Assembly: GCF_900142105.1 (NCBI RefSeq)
Contig: NZ_FQZS01000016.1
Coordinates: 1 to 64,000, forward strand
From: Lutispora thermophila DSM 19022
GTDB taxonomy: Bacteria; Bacillota; Clostridia; Lutisporales; Lutisporaceae
DNA: 64,000 nt
Direction of reading: 5' to 3'
Below, piece after piece: positions 1 through 8,260 of the stretch. Position numbers and translations under genes: made by a program. The notes under the pieces were generated by a model, which was not told the origin of the DNA, did not search any database, and worked only from the letters and a program-made list of their open reading frames with translations. Numbering within the stretch: position 1 is the stretch's first letter; every line of letters starts with the position of its first letter.

Positions 1-162
1 TTTTTGTGGTTATTAATGATAGGTTACATAATATGTTGGAGTTTTTCATTCGTAGATTTTTGGTAATTCAAAGCTAGCACAACAAGTTAAATTATTAAAA
101 TATTGAGTTAAAGCAAAGAAGGAAAATGTACAGAGGCAGCGAATAAAATTAAAATATAAGAT

Positions 163-189
163 AGTAACTTGGTGACTAAGTTAGTTACT
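163..189. promoter_or_regulatory. Nested inverted repeat, possible operator
   Basis: AGTAACT (163-169) faces AGTTACT (183-189), and inside it AACTT (166-170) faces AAGTT (178-182). The word ACTAAGTT occurs here (175-182) and again at 279-286, just before the GntR gene. This arrangement fits autoregulation by a GntR/FadR protein. That is inferred from position only; no consensus site was matched. The rest of 1-290 shows no gene that I can support. Confidence 0.3.
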
Positions 190-308
190 GGTTAAAAACT
201 AATCTGATGTTTAGCAATTCTTAAATATCTGATGGCAAAAGCAGTTATAACTGTTTCTGGAATTTTGATACACTACTAACTAAGTTTTAAATGTTAATTA
301 AGGAGCTG

Positions 309-1031
309 ATGTTTTTGGTTGATAGCAAAGAGATCGAACTTACACCCATTAAGCGAATCAGGCTTTATGAAGAGGTTGAGAGTCAGTTGATGTCCTTGGT
401 GAAGAATGGAAGGATTCAACCCGGTGAAAAGTTCCCTTCGGAAAGCGAACTAGTAGAGCAACTTAATGTTAGTAGAGCGGTATTAAGAGAGGCTTTCAGA
501 ATATTAGAAGCAAAAGGGCTGGTTTATTCAATTCAGGGAAGAGGACGCTATTTGCGCTTTGTGGAAGAACCTAAATCAGTTAATAGTGAATATTTAGCAC
601 TTGAATTAGAAAAGACATCAATAATCGAAATTTACGAAGTAAGATTAGGGTTAGAGCCGATTGCGGCGAAACTAGCAGCTCAACGCTGGAAAACAGAAGA
701 TATTGAGTGCATGGAGATCATTGTTTCTAAGTTAGAGACAGAGGAACAGCATAAACAGTTTGATTATCCATTTCATTTAGCTATAGCAAAAACATCTGGT
801 AATTATGTTTTAAGAAAGCTTATTGTTATGCAGTTAAATCTAGTATATGGAGTCAGCAATGAAAAAGTAAATTTCATTCTCAATTCCAGGAAAATAGAAG
901 ACTATGTTAATGAACACAAAAAAATATTAGAAGCCATTAAAAAAAGAGATGGAGATATTGCTTCAAAATTGATGGAAGAACACTTGAGTAAATCTCTATA
1001 CTTACTTATGAAAGATAGAAATGACTTTTAA
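309..1031 (+). CDS. FadR-type GntR family transcriptional regulator
   Basis: DNA-binding regulator with an N-terminal GntR winged helix (about residues 10-80; 'GEKFPSESELVEQLNVSRAV' is the typical recognition region) and a C-terminal all-helical FCD ligand domain (about 95-235). Its length of about 240 aa is normal for the FadR subfamily. Members usually sense small organic acids or amino-acid-derived ligands, often through a metal. An in-frame ATG at 291 lacks a ribosome site. AAGGAG at 300-305 favours ATG 309, or TTG 315. It lies upstream of the D-peptide hydrolase operon on the same strand, so it may control that operon, but a 640-base non-coding stretch separates them and the link is inference. 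Confidence 0.85.
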   Translation: MFLVDSKEIELTPIKRIRLYEEVESQLMSLVKNGRIQPGEKFPSESELVEQLNVSRAVLREAFRILEAKGLVYSIQGRGRYLRFVEEPKSVNSEYLALELEKTSIIEIYEVRLGLEPIAAKLAAQRWKTEDIECMEIIVSKLETEEQHKQFDYPFHLAIAKTSGNYVLRKLIVMQLNLVYGVSNEKVNFILNSRKIEDYVNEHKKILEAIKKRDGDIASKLMEEHLSKSLYLLMKDRNDF

Positions 1032-1210
1032 TTTTCATTTTGGTATGAGAGTACTAATTTTGCTGTTCTATTTTGTCATTGCATATATAAAAGAGATGAT
1101 CCATTGAAAGAATACATTATAAAAGGCTATTAATTGGTGTGATTCTTATATTCACAGTTATTTAGCGTGCTAAATAATGTGGCAGGGAGTTCAATAGATT
1201 TGAGGGTTGA

Positions 1211-1517
1211 CAGAAAAGTTATTTAGAGAGGTATGAGGCCTTGAGAGCAAAGTATGGCCTGGATTGTCTTTTACATAAGAAAAATATAACTTGGATATAA
1301 AAATAGTTGAAGACCTTCGCTTTGGTATTTTTCTTGAAACAGACAATCTGTATGGAATATAAGTAACCAAGTTTGTAGGAGATACACAGATGAAAATTTT
1401 GAAGGCTGTGTTATGGTTCCATTTTGCTCAGATGTTGAATAATGTACATATCGTAGTGGTATAGAAGGACTTGTTGTAACTGAAAGTAGCGGCATTTATT
1501 ACAATGATATAAAATAA
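1211..1517 (+). pseudogene. Decayed coding remnant between the regulator and the hydrolase operon
   Basis: Two stretches read like protein but cannot be expressed as one gene. Frame 1211-1300 encodes 'ERYEALRAKYGLDCLL' and ends at TAA 1298. A different frame is open from 1338 to the TAA at 1515 except for one in-frame TAA at 1440, and gives pieces such as 'GCVMVPFCSDVE' and 'SGIEGLVVTESSGIYYNDIK'. The first piece and the 'GIEGLVVTE' piece faintly recall the N-terminal and C-terminal ends of M24 (Xaa-Pro dipeptidase-like) peptidases, with the middle lost. That identity is weak. I see no ribosome site. Confidence 0.35.
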
Positions 1518-1528
1518 AATTAATTAAA

Positions 1529-1561
1529 TAAGGAGTAATCTTATGGCTAGGTTACTCCTTA
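1529..1561. terminator. Stem-loop, possible terminator
   Basis: TAAGGAGTAA (1529-1538) pairs perfectly with TTACTCCTTA (1552-1561), leaving a 13-nt loop. No T-run follows on the plus strand, while the minus-strand side is T-rich. It closes the decayed region ahead of the hydrolase operon. Confidence 0.5.
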
Positions 1562-1668
1562 AACTTGCTTCATTATTATTACTGTAAGTAAATGATTATA
1601 TTAATGCTGATATTTTTATTATGTTGAAAATTGATAAACCTACGTAATGATTAAAGGAGGAATATAGT

Positions 1669-3081
1669 ATGTATTTTAATGTTAGTGAACTTGATCAAAA
1701 GCTAGCTGAAAAAATTAAGGAAAAGAATTTACCTGGAGTTTCAGTTTGTATTCGCGGTCCAGAAGGAGTAATACTTGAAAAAGGTTATGGCTATGCAGAT
1801 GGAAATATGACTAGGCTTGTAGATGGAGATACAATTTATGGTATAGCATCTTTGAGCAAGTCTATGACAACATTGGCCTGCGCTATTTTAGCCACTGAAG
1901 GGAAATTGTCATTTGATGATCCTGTATACAAGTATTTTCCAAACTTTGAGGTACCAGGGAATCCTAAGGATAGTGTAACTCTCAGGCATCTGGCCATGCA
2001 CACTGCTGGTATACCACCTATGGAGCCATTGGAATGGTCAATAGCAATGAACACTAGTGGTCGTAACAGTAGGTGGCTGAGAGAGATGCGACGAACTGCA
2101 ATAAACAAGATGGATAATATACATCAAATTATTGATTATATTGCAGAAGGAAGATATCCTACATTAGGCGGTCCAGGTGAATATATGAGCTATTCAAATG
2201 AGGGATATGCAATCCTATCTTATGTAGTCGATATGGCGGCAGGAGTAACTTTGGAGGAGTTTTTGAAGGAGAGGGTATTTGAACCTATAGGAATGAACAG
2301 AACCGTTATTGATTACGATTGCAGCGAAGCTAAGGCTATATCAGGAGGAAATATTACTCAATTATTTGGTTATGATGATGATGGAAAGTTGTATGCAGAT
2401 GATAATTGGTCTATATTACCTCCATTTAGAGGTTGCGCCTGCGTTAAATCTACAGCTCATGATATGGCGAGATACTACCAATGCTTATCCAATAATGGCA
2501 TAATTGATGGAAGACAAGCCATACCTTCAAAAGCGGTTGAAATTCTGGTAGGTGATGAATTCCCTGAACAAGAGAAGGCTTTTTATTGTCTAGGACTAAA
2601 CAAACGTGTAAAAAATGGACATGTTATTTGTGAACATTCAGGCGGGCTTCATGGAGTATCATCATTTGGTGGATTCTTTAAAGGTGAAAATTATGGTTTT
2701 TCAGTTCTTTGCAATATGAGCGAAGAAGATGTTGAAGATTTAGGCTGGATGATGTATAACATGGTTATGGGAAGACCTCTTGAAGAAGATCATTATTGGC
2801 TTCATCCTACAGGAACAGATTTCACGCAACCAGAAATGTTAGTTGGAACTTATCGTTGTCATGAAGGTATTCCTGTAGATATAAAGGTCTATATTAAAGA
2901 TGGAAAATTAATGGTGGCTGATAGTGTTGGTGAAATGACTACCAAGTATTGTGGTGAAACGTGGTTTCAAGCATTTCGCCAAGAGCCTGTACCTGCTAAG
3001 CGATTGCGTTTCTGGGTTCGAAATGGTAAGGCCTGGGGTGTTACTGTATATACTCGTTTGTATCAAAGAGTAGATGATTAG
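1669..3081 (+). CDS. Serine beta-lactamase-family hydrolase (class C / PBP4*-like)
   Basis: Penicillin-recognising serine hydrolase of 470 aa. The catalytic signature is S61-L-S-K64 ('ASLSKS'), the Tyr motif is Y175-S-N177, and the third motif is H323-S-G-G, replacing KTG as in many class C-like esterases and D-aminopeptidases. I see no signal peptide, so it probably acts in the cytoplasm. After about residue 380 an extra domain resembles the beta-barrel tail of D-aminopeptidase/esterase relatives. AAAGGAGG lies just before ATG 1669. It leads a run with a P1 aminopeptidase, an Asp/Glu racemase and an M55 D-aminopeptidase, so hydrolysis of D-residue peptides or esters is more likely than antibiotic resistance. 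The substrate is inferred. Confidence 0.85.
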   Translation: MYFNVSELDQKLAEKIKEKNLPGVSVCIRGPEGVILEKGYGYADGNMTRLVDGDTIYGIASLSKSMTTLACAILATEGKLSFDDPVYKYFPNFEVPGNPKDSVTLRHLAMHTAGIPPMEPLEWSIAMNTSGRNSRWLREMRRTAINKMDNIHQIIDYIAEGRYPTLGGPGEYMSYSNEGYAILSYVVDMAAGVTLEEFLKERVFEPIGMNRTVIDYDCSEAKAISGGNITQLFGYDDDGKLYADDNWSILPPFRGCACVKSTAHDMARYYQCLSNNGIIDGRQAIPSKAVEILVGDEFPEQEKAFYCLGLNKRVKNGHVICEHSGGLHGVSSFGGFFKGENYGFSVLCNMSEEDVEDLGWMMYNMVMGRPLEEDHYWLHPTGTDFTQPEMLVGTYRCHEGIPVDIKVYIKDGKLMVADSVGEMTTKYCGETWFQAFRQEPVPAKRLRFWVRNGKAWGVTVYTRLYQRVDD

Positions 3082-3136
3082 TAGTAAGCTTGATTAGTTA
3101 TTAAAATCTTATATGGATTGATGAGGAGCAAATGAT

Positions 3137-4183
3137 ATGTTGAAACCAAAAAGAATAGAAGATTATGGAATTATTATTGGACAGCTTCCAAAAGGGAAGT
3201 TAAACAAAATTACTGACGTAGAAGGAATAAGAGTTGGACACTGCACAATTGATACTGAAGAAAATAAGACTGGTGTTACAGTTATCCTTCCAATAAATGA
3301 TAATATTTTTACCAATAAGCTTGTGGCAGCTTCTTATGTATTGAATGGATTTGGCAAGACAACGGGTCTTATCCAAATAGATGAGTTGGGAACCCTTGAG
3401 TCTATTATAGCTTTAACCAATACATTAAATGTAGGACCTGTTTATGATGCAGTTGTTGAATATATGATAGAACAATGTAAGAAGGAAAATATTGAGTTGC
3501 AGTCAGTTAATCCAGTGATTTGCGAATGCAATGACAGTTATCTAAATAATATACAGTTGAGAGCAGTAAAAAAAGAACATGTTTTCAAAGCCATTGAGAA
3601 TGCATGTATTGATTTTGAAGAAGGCGATATAGGTGCTGGCAAAGGAATGAGCTGTCACCAGCTTAAGGGTGGAATAGGATCTGCTTCAAGAATCGTAAAG
3701 CTTGATGGAAAGGACTATACGATTGGGGTATTGGTTTTATCAAACCATGGAAGGTTAGAAGATTTTATGATAAATGGAGATAGAATAGGCAGCAGAATAT
3801 CTAGAAGTATTTCAGCTGAAAATGTACCCGATAAGGGTTCGATCATATCAATTATAGCAACAGATGTGCCTTTATGCAGCAGACAATTGAAAAGGATTTG
3901 CAAGAGAGCAGGTGTAGGATTGGCTAGATTGGGCTCATACATTGGCCATGGCAGCGGTGAGATTATGATTGCATTTTCCACTGCAAACATACTTAAAGCT
4001 AATGGTGAGAATGAGATAATTGATGTTAAAGTATTAAAAGAAGAAAAGATAGACATAATTTTTAGAGCAGTTGCGGAGTGTGAAGAAGAAGCTGTTCTAA
4101 ATTCTATGATTACCAGCAGTAAAGTTGTAGGTTATAAAGGAAAATCCAGAGATACATTGAAGGATTATATTGAGGTGAGGTAG
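3137..4183 (+). CDS. P1 family (S58, DmpA-like) aminopeptidase
   Basis: Member of the self-cleaving Ntn-type P1 family (DmpA L-aminopeptidase/D-esterase, BapA, nylon hydrolase NylC). The 348-aa length is typical. The N-terminal 'ITDVEGIRVGHCTI' and central 'GDIGAGKGMSCHQLKGGIG' blocks are family hallmarks. The autoproteolysis site should be Gly272-Ser273 in 'IGHGSGEIMIAFSTAN', which would free Ser273 as the N-terminal nucleophile of the beta chain. No signal peptide is visible. It is the second gene of the operon; the next gene starts one base after its stop. The family removes N-terminal L- or D-residues or beta-amino acids, and the exact specificity cannot be read from the sequence. Confidence 0.9.
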   Translation: MLKPKRIEDYGIIIGQLPKGKLNKITDVEGIRVGHCTIDTEENKTGVTVILPINDNIFTNKLVAASYVLNGFGKTTGLIQIDELGTLESIIALTNTLNVGPVYDAVVEYMIEQCKKENIELQSVNPVICECNDSYLNNIQLRAVKKEHVFKAIENACIDFEEGDIGAGKGMSCHQLKGGIGSASRIVKLDGKDYTIGVLVLSNHGRLEDFMINGDRIGSRISRSISAENVPDKGSIISIIATDVPLCSRQLKRICKRAGVGLARLGSYIGHGSGEIMIAFSTANILKANGENEIIDVKVLKEEKIDIIFRAVAECEEEAVLNSMITSSKVVGYKGKSRDTLKDYIEVR

Positions 4184-4184
4184 G

Positions 4185-4889
4185 ATGATTCTTGGGATTA
4201 TGGGGGGTATGGGTCCAGCGGCTACCTGCGATATATACAATAAAATAATTCAATTAACCCCGGCAACTTGCGATCAGGAACATCTGCATATTATTATAGA
4301 CAGCAATTCTAAGATACCCGATAGGACAAGATATATTTGTGGTGATGGAGAAGATCCTAGAGTAGAAATGGTGAGATCAGCCATAAAGTTGGAAATGATG
4401 GGTGCAGATTATATTATTATACCTTGTAATACAGCCCATAATTTTTACGATGATATTGTAAAATATACTAAGGCAAAAGTTCTCCATATGATCAGAGAGA
4501 CTGCATCTTTCTTAAAAAAAACTAAACCTGAAGAGAAAGATTATCTGCTTCTTGCTACTGCCGGTACGTGTAAATCAGGAATCTATAAGAAAGTGTTTAG
4601 GGAATTTGATTTGAATATTATAGAACCAGATGAAGATGATATAAGCGTTGTTATGAATTGGATATATTCTGTCAAGTCAGGTCAATTTAATGTGACTTCT
4701 GAGGAGTTTCAGAATTATGTATCAAAATATATGCAAAATAAAGAAATACCAATTATTCTAGGCTGTACTGAATTACCGCTTCTAGCTGATAATATAGGTA
4801 TAAGAAGTAAATGTATAGATCCTGTGTCAATACTTGCTAAGCGTTGTGTTGAAATTTATCAGGAGCATGTAGGCGAAAGTAATATTTAA
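4185..4889 (+). CDS. Aspartate/glutamate racemase family protein
   Basis: PLP-independent two-cysteine racemase of 234 aa, close in layout to aspartate racemase/YgeA/RacX. It has the 'MGGMGPAATCDIY' N-terminus and the two catalytic cysteines C81 ('IIPCNTAH') and C195 ('LGCTELPLL'). It would interconvert D- and L-Asp (or Glu or another amino acid) in the cytosol. ATG 4185 follows the upstream stop by one base, so translation is probably coupled. Between two aminopeptidases with D-substrate relatives, its likely job is to turn released D-amino acids into usable L-forms. Substrate choice is inferred. Confidence 0.88.
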   Translation: MILGIMGGMGPAATCDIYNKIIQLTPATCDQEHLHIIIDSNSKIPDRTRYICGDGEDPRVEMVRSAIKLEMMGADYIIIPCNTAHNFYDDIVKYTKAKVLHMIRETASFLKKTKPEEKDYLLLATAGTCKSGIYKKVFREFDLNIIEPDEDDISVVMNWIYSVKSGQFNVTSEEFQNYVSKYMQNKEIPIILGCTELPLLADNIGIRSKCIDPVSILAKRCVEIYQEHVGESNI

Positions 4890-4902
4890 AGGAGGTATAA
4901 AA

Positions 4903-5700
4903 ATGAAAATATTTATTAGTGCTGATATGGAGGGTACAACTCCAACTATAAAATGGGATGAATGTGAAGTTGATAAGAAATTTTACAACTTTTATGCTGA
5001 GCAGATGACAAGGGAGGTTGTAGCAGCATGTGAAGGCGCTATCAATGCAGGAGCAGATGAGATAGTAATAAAGGATGCCCATGATACTGCTGCTAATATA
5101 GATATAACTAAGCTGCCAGAATGTGCAACTTTGATAAGAGGTTGGTCAGGACATCCATACTCTATGGTCTATGGTATTGATGGCAGTTTCGATGCAGTTA
5201 TGTTTGTCGGTTATCACAGCGCTGCTGGAAGAGAAGGTAATCCTCTATCACATACAATGACCGGCAGACCTTTGTTTATAAAGTTAAATGGTGAATATTG
5301 TAGTGAGTTCATGTTATACAGTTATGCTGCTGCTTTGGAAGGTGTACCAACAGTATTCTTATCAGGAGATAAAATGTTGTGCGAAGATGGCAAAAAGTTG
5401 CATCCTGGATTACATACAGTAGCAGTTAAGGATGGAGTTGGATCATCAGCAGCCTGTCTTTCTACAGCAAAATCATTGAAGTTTATAAAAGATACTGCTG
5501 AGAAATCATTGAAGCAAGATTTGAAAAAAGCCAAGATTACTTTACCGGAGCATTTTAGTGTAGAAATTTGCTTCAAAGAACATACTTACGCTAACAAGGT
5601 GTCATATTATCCAGGTATGAAAAAACTAAACAGCAATACTGTATTGTTTGAAACTAATGATTATTTTGAAGTATTAAGGATGGTAAGCTTTGTACTATAA
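4903..5700 (+). CDS. M55 family D-aminopeptidase (DppA-like)
   Basis: Zinc-dependent D-aminopeptidase family M55, named for Bacillus DppA, which frees N-terminal D-Ala from peptides such as D-Ala-D-Ala. The metal ligands are in place: D8 and E10 ('SADMEGT'), H60 ('KDAHD'), H105 ('GYHSAAG'), and a glutamate around 132-136. The 265-aa length fits the family, which assembles as a decameric ring in DppA. AAAGGAGGT precedes ATG 4903. It is the last gene of the four-gene operon and is followed by a strong palindrome. Cytoplasmic; it would act on imported or recycled D-peptides. Confidence 0.92.
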   Translation: MKIFISADMEGTTPTIKWDECEVDKKFYNFYAEQMTREVVAACEGAINAGADEIVIKDAHDTAANIDITKLPECATLIRGWSGHPYSMVYGIDGSFDAVMFVGYHSAAGREGNPLSHTMTGRPLFIKLNGEYCSEFMLYSYAAALEGVPTVFLSGDKMLCEDGKKLHPGLHTVAVKDGVGSSAACLSTAKSLKFIKDTAEKSLKQDLKKAKITLPEHFSVEICFKEHTYANKVSYYPGMKKLNSNTVLFETNDYFEVLRMVSFVL

Positions 5701-5746
5701 AAACCATACCAGTTACAATTTAAAAAAATATACATGTGGTTCTAAA

Positions 5747-5786
5747 AAAAGGTCTGTTATCATGTTAGAATGATAACAGACCTTTT
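5747..5786 (+). terminator. Perfect 17-bp stem-loop between the D-aminopeptidase gene and ddl
   Basis: AAAAGGTCTGTTATCAT (5747-5763) pairs perfectly with 5770-5786 around a 6-nt loop and ends in TTTT. This looks like a rho-independent terminator for the upstream operon. Only 27 bases separate it from the ddl start, so it could also act as an operator or attenuator for ddl. Confidence 0.75.
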
Positions 5787-5813
5787 AATTTGATATAAAT
5801 GGATGGTGTTTGT

Positions 5814-6716
5814 ATGAGAATCGGAGTAATTATGGGTGGTATATCTTCAGAAAGAGAAGTGTCGCTAAACACGGGAAGAGAGATAGCAAGTAATCTGGAT
5901 AAAAATAAATATGAGGTAATACCAATTGTTATTGATAAAAAAGAAGATATAATAGAAAAAACAAAAGATATAGATTTTGCATTTATTGCTTTACATGGAA
6001 AATTTGGAGAGGATGGTATAGTTCAGGCTGTATTGGAGACATTAAATATTCCTTATTCAGGTTGCAATCCATTAGCTAGTGGAATATGCATGGATAAGAG
6101 TATTACTAAGAGCATATTAAAAACAGCAGGAGTCAATATTGCGGAGTGGATAGTAGTAAGTAGTATAGATGAGCTGGATTACCAAAAAATATATGATATG
6201 GGATATCCGGTTGTTGTAAAGCCCAATAGCGGAGGATCTAGTGTTGCTACTTTCATTATAACAGATGAAGAAGGTATAAGCGAAGCTGTTATTGAAGCTT
6301 TAAAATGGGATGATGAAGTTATGATAGAAAAATATATAAGGGGAGAAGAGATAACCTGTTGTATTTTGGACGGTAATATTCTTCCAATAATATCAATTAA
6401 GCCTAAATCCTGTTTTTTTGATTATACATCTAAGTATGCAGATGGAGGAGCGGATGAAATAATAATTGAGCTGGATTCACCTATAAAAGAGAAAGTAGAG
6501 GAAACAGTTATTAAATGTTGGAAATATTTAAAATGCAGTGTATATGCCAGAGTTGATATGATAATCGGAGAAGACGAAATATATGTGCTAGAGATAAATA
6601 CATTGCCCGGCCTTACTAAAAATAGCCTCTTCCCTAAGAGTGCAATGGCATACGGACTGAGTTTTTCGTCTTTGTTAGACAGAATAATAGAGCTTTCAAT
6701 AAAAGAAAGAAGCTAA
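5814..6716 (+). CDS. ddl: D-alanine--D-alanine ligase
   Basis: ATP-grasp ligase joining two D-Ala for peptidoglycan precursor synthesis in the cytosol. The N-terminus '[21 protein letters not shown]' is classic Ddl. '[14 protein letters not shown]', '[14 protein letters not shown]', '[13 protein letters not shown]' (omega-loop region) and '[18 protein letters not shown]' (Mg-ATP site) follow in order. Starting at ATG 5814 gives 300 aa, the usual size. ATG 5799 would add five residues that do not align with the family. The next gene is a MocR regulator 75 bases downstream, the family that includes DdlR. The short gap behind the upstream palindrome leaves little room for a private promoter. Confidence 0.95.
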   Translation: MRIGVIMGGISSEREVSLNTGREIASNLDKNKYEVIPIVIDKKEDIIEKTKDIDFAFIALHGKFGEDGIVQAVLETLNIPYSGCNPLASGICMDKSITKSILKTAGVNIAEWIVVSSIDELDYQKIYDMGYPVVVKPNSGGSSVATFIITDEEGISEAVIEALKWDDEVMIEKYIRGEEITCCILDGNILPIISIKPKSCFFDYTSKYADGGADEIIIELDSPIKEKVEETVIKCWKYLKCSVYARVDMIIGEDEIYVLEINTLPGLTKNSLFPKSAMAYGLSFSSLLDRIIELSIKERS

Positions 6717-6746
6717 TATTCTTTATTTTTGAGTATAAATATGTGA

Positions 6747-6780
6747 AAATGGTAATAGAATGACTATTACCATTTGTTTT
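6747..6780 (+). terminator. Stem-loop after ddl
   Basis: AAATGGTAATAG (6747-6758) pairs with CTATTACCATTT (6764-6775), followed by GTTTT. It sits immediately before the MocR gene, whose start is 12 bases further on. Confidence 0.65.
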
Positions 6781-6791
6781 GAGGTGAAAAT

Positions 6792-8240
6792 ATGTTTCAC
6801 AATATTGAATTAGATAAAAGCCAGCCAATATATATTCAGATAAAAAATTACTTTAGAACAATGATTGCGAAGGGAATGCTTCAAAAAGGGGAGAGATTGC
6901 CTTCCACAAGAGAGCTTTCAATGACATTAAATGTAAGCAGAAATACAGTGATTTCTGCTTATGAATCATTGATGGATGATGGCTTTATAAATGTTATCGA
7001 AGGCAAAGGAGCTTTTGTAGCAGATATTAATGTCAGTTCAAATTCTGGATGGCATATTGATTGGAATAGCAGGATAAATGACTATGCTACGGCTGCTAGA
7101 GATTTAGATATTGTAAAACACGAAGCTGCTTGGAAAAAGGATATGATTCCCATGAGCAGCATATCTCCCGATCCGGAATTATTTCCAATGGATGATTTCA
7201 AGAGAGCATTCATGAATATTTTATCCTTGGAAGGCTATAAAATATTGAATTATGGTTATGCAAAAGGGTATAAGCCATTGATTGATTTATTACTTGAATA
7301 TATGGAAGGCAAAGGCATTAATGTAGATGGTAAAGATTTAATAATAACAAATGGTTTTACAGAGGCTTTTGAAATTCTTTTATCTTGCTTGGTGTCAGAA
7401 GGGGATTCGATACTTTGCGAAAATCCCACTCACAATACAGCATTAAAGATAATGAAGTTAAAGAAACTAAATATATGTGGCGGAAACATGTCTGAGGATG
7501 GAATAAATATTGAAGATGTAAAAAGAATAGTACAAAGCAAAAAAATAAAGCTGGCCTATATTACACCTTCATATCATAATCCTACTGGCATAACAATGCC
7601 ATGGGAAAAGAGGATGGAGTTATTCCATACACTTATGAGCTACAATATTCCTATTATAGAGAACGGTTTTAATGAAGAATTGAGATATTTTGGTTCACAT
7701 ATATCTCCAGTTGCAGCCATAGAAGGAAATGGTAACAGCGTAGTTTATATTGGAAGTTTTTCTAAGGTCCTTTTCCCTGGTTTAAGGATCGGATGGATTC
7801 TTGGAGATAAGTCTCTTATTGATTATGTAGAAAGCGTAAAGAGAAGCAGAAATATTCATACTTCATTTATAGATCAGGCTGTACTTTATCAATTTATCAG
7901 AGAAGGTTATTTTGAAAAATATATAAAGAAAGTAAGAAGAGTATATAGGCAAAAATATGAGGATGTAGTTTCGGCTGTAAGGGAGAATATTCCTGATGCA
8001 AAGCTTTATGGGGATGGAGGACTTCATGTATTTATTAAACATGAAGGAATTGATTCAAGGCAACTTCTGAAAGAATGCATAAAGAAAAATGTGATTTTTA
8101 CACCTGGAGATATTTTTTATATAGATAGAGAAGTAAAAAATACATTCAGATTAGGCTTTTCAAGAGTAAAAAGCGAAGATATAGCAAAAGGGATAAAAAT
8201 AATTGGCTTACAAATTAAAGAAATGAAAAATAAAGGATAG
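6792..8240 (+). CDS. MocR-family regulator (GntR helix fused to aminotransferase fold), DdlR-like
   Basis: 482-aa fusion of a GntR winged helix (residues 1-75, 'KGERLPSTRELSMTLNVSRNTV') and a class I aminotransferase fold. The latter has 'YHNPTG' (261-266) and the PLP-binding Lys325 in 'GSFSKVLFPGLRIGW'. MocR proteins sense PLP-linked metabolites. The DdlR subgroup, described in Brevibacillus and Clostridioides difficile, activates the ddl gene, and here the gene directly follows ddl. One oddity: the PLP-pyridine aspartate, usually in an 'EDDYD' or 'EDGFN' motif, reads 'ENGFN', so Asn291 replaces Asp. GAGGTG precedes ATG 6792. Family is certain; the DdlR role rests on context. Confidence 0.9.
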   Translation: MFHNIELDKSQPIYIQIKNYFRTMIAKGMLQKGERLPSTRELSMTLNVSRNTVISAYESLMDDGFINVIEGKGAFVADINVSSNSGWHIDWNSRINDYATAARDLDIVKHEAAWKKDMIPMSSISPDPELFPMDDFKRAFMNILSLEGYKILNYGYAKGYKPLIDLLLEYMEGKGINVDGKDLIITNGFTEAFEILLSCLVSEGDSILCENPTHNTALKIMKLKKLNICGGNMSEDGINIEDVKRIVQSKKIKLAYITPSYHNPTGITMPWEKRMELFHTLMSYNIPIIENGFNEELRYFGSHISPVAAIEGNGNSVVYIGSFSKVLFPGLRIGWILGDKSLIDYVESVKRSRNIHTSFIDQAVLYQFIREGYFEKYIKKVRRVYRQKYEDVVSAVRENIPDAKLYGDGGLHVFIKHEGIDSRQLLKECIKKNVIFTPGDIFYIDREVKNTFRLGFSRVKSEDIAKGIKIIGLQIKEMKNKG

Positions 8241-8260
8241 CAATAAGCCATCCTTTATTT
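8228..8260. terminator. Bidirectional terminator between convergent genes
   Basis: AAATAAAGGAT (8228-8238) pairs with ATCCTTTATTT (8250-8260). It overlaps the stop of the MocR gene and the end of the convergent NlpC/P60 gene and could serve both. Confidence 0.75.

Noticed and set aside
1271-1495. 74-codon minus-strand frame in the gap before the hydrolase operon
   Set aside because: No ribosome site, and the plus-strand remnants read more like protein.
1669-3081. Beta-lactamase antibiotic resistance gene
   Set aside because: The HSGG third motif, missing signal peptide and operon partners fit a peptide/ester hydrolase better than a resistance enzyme.
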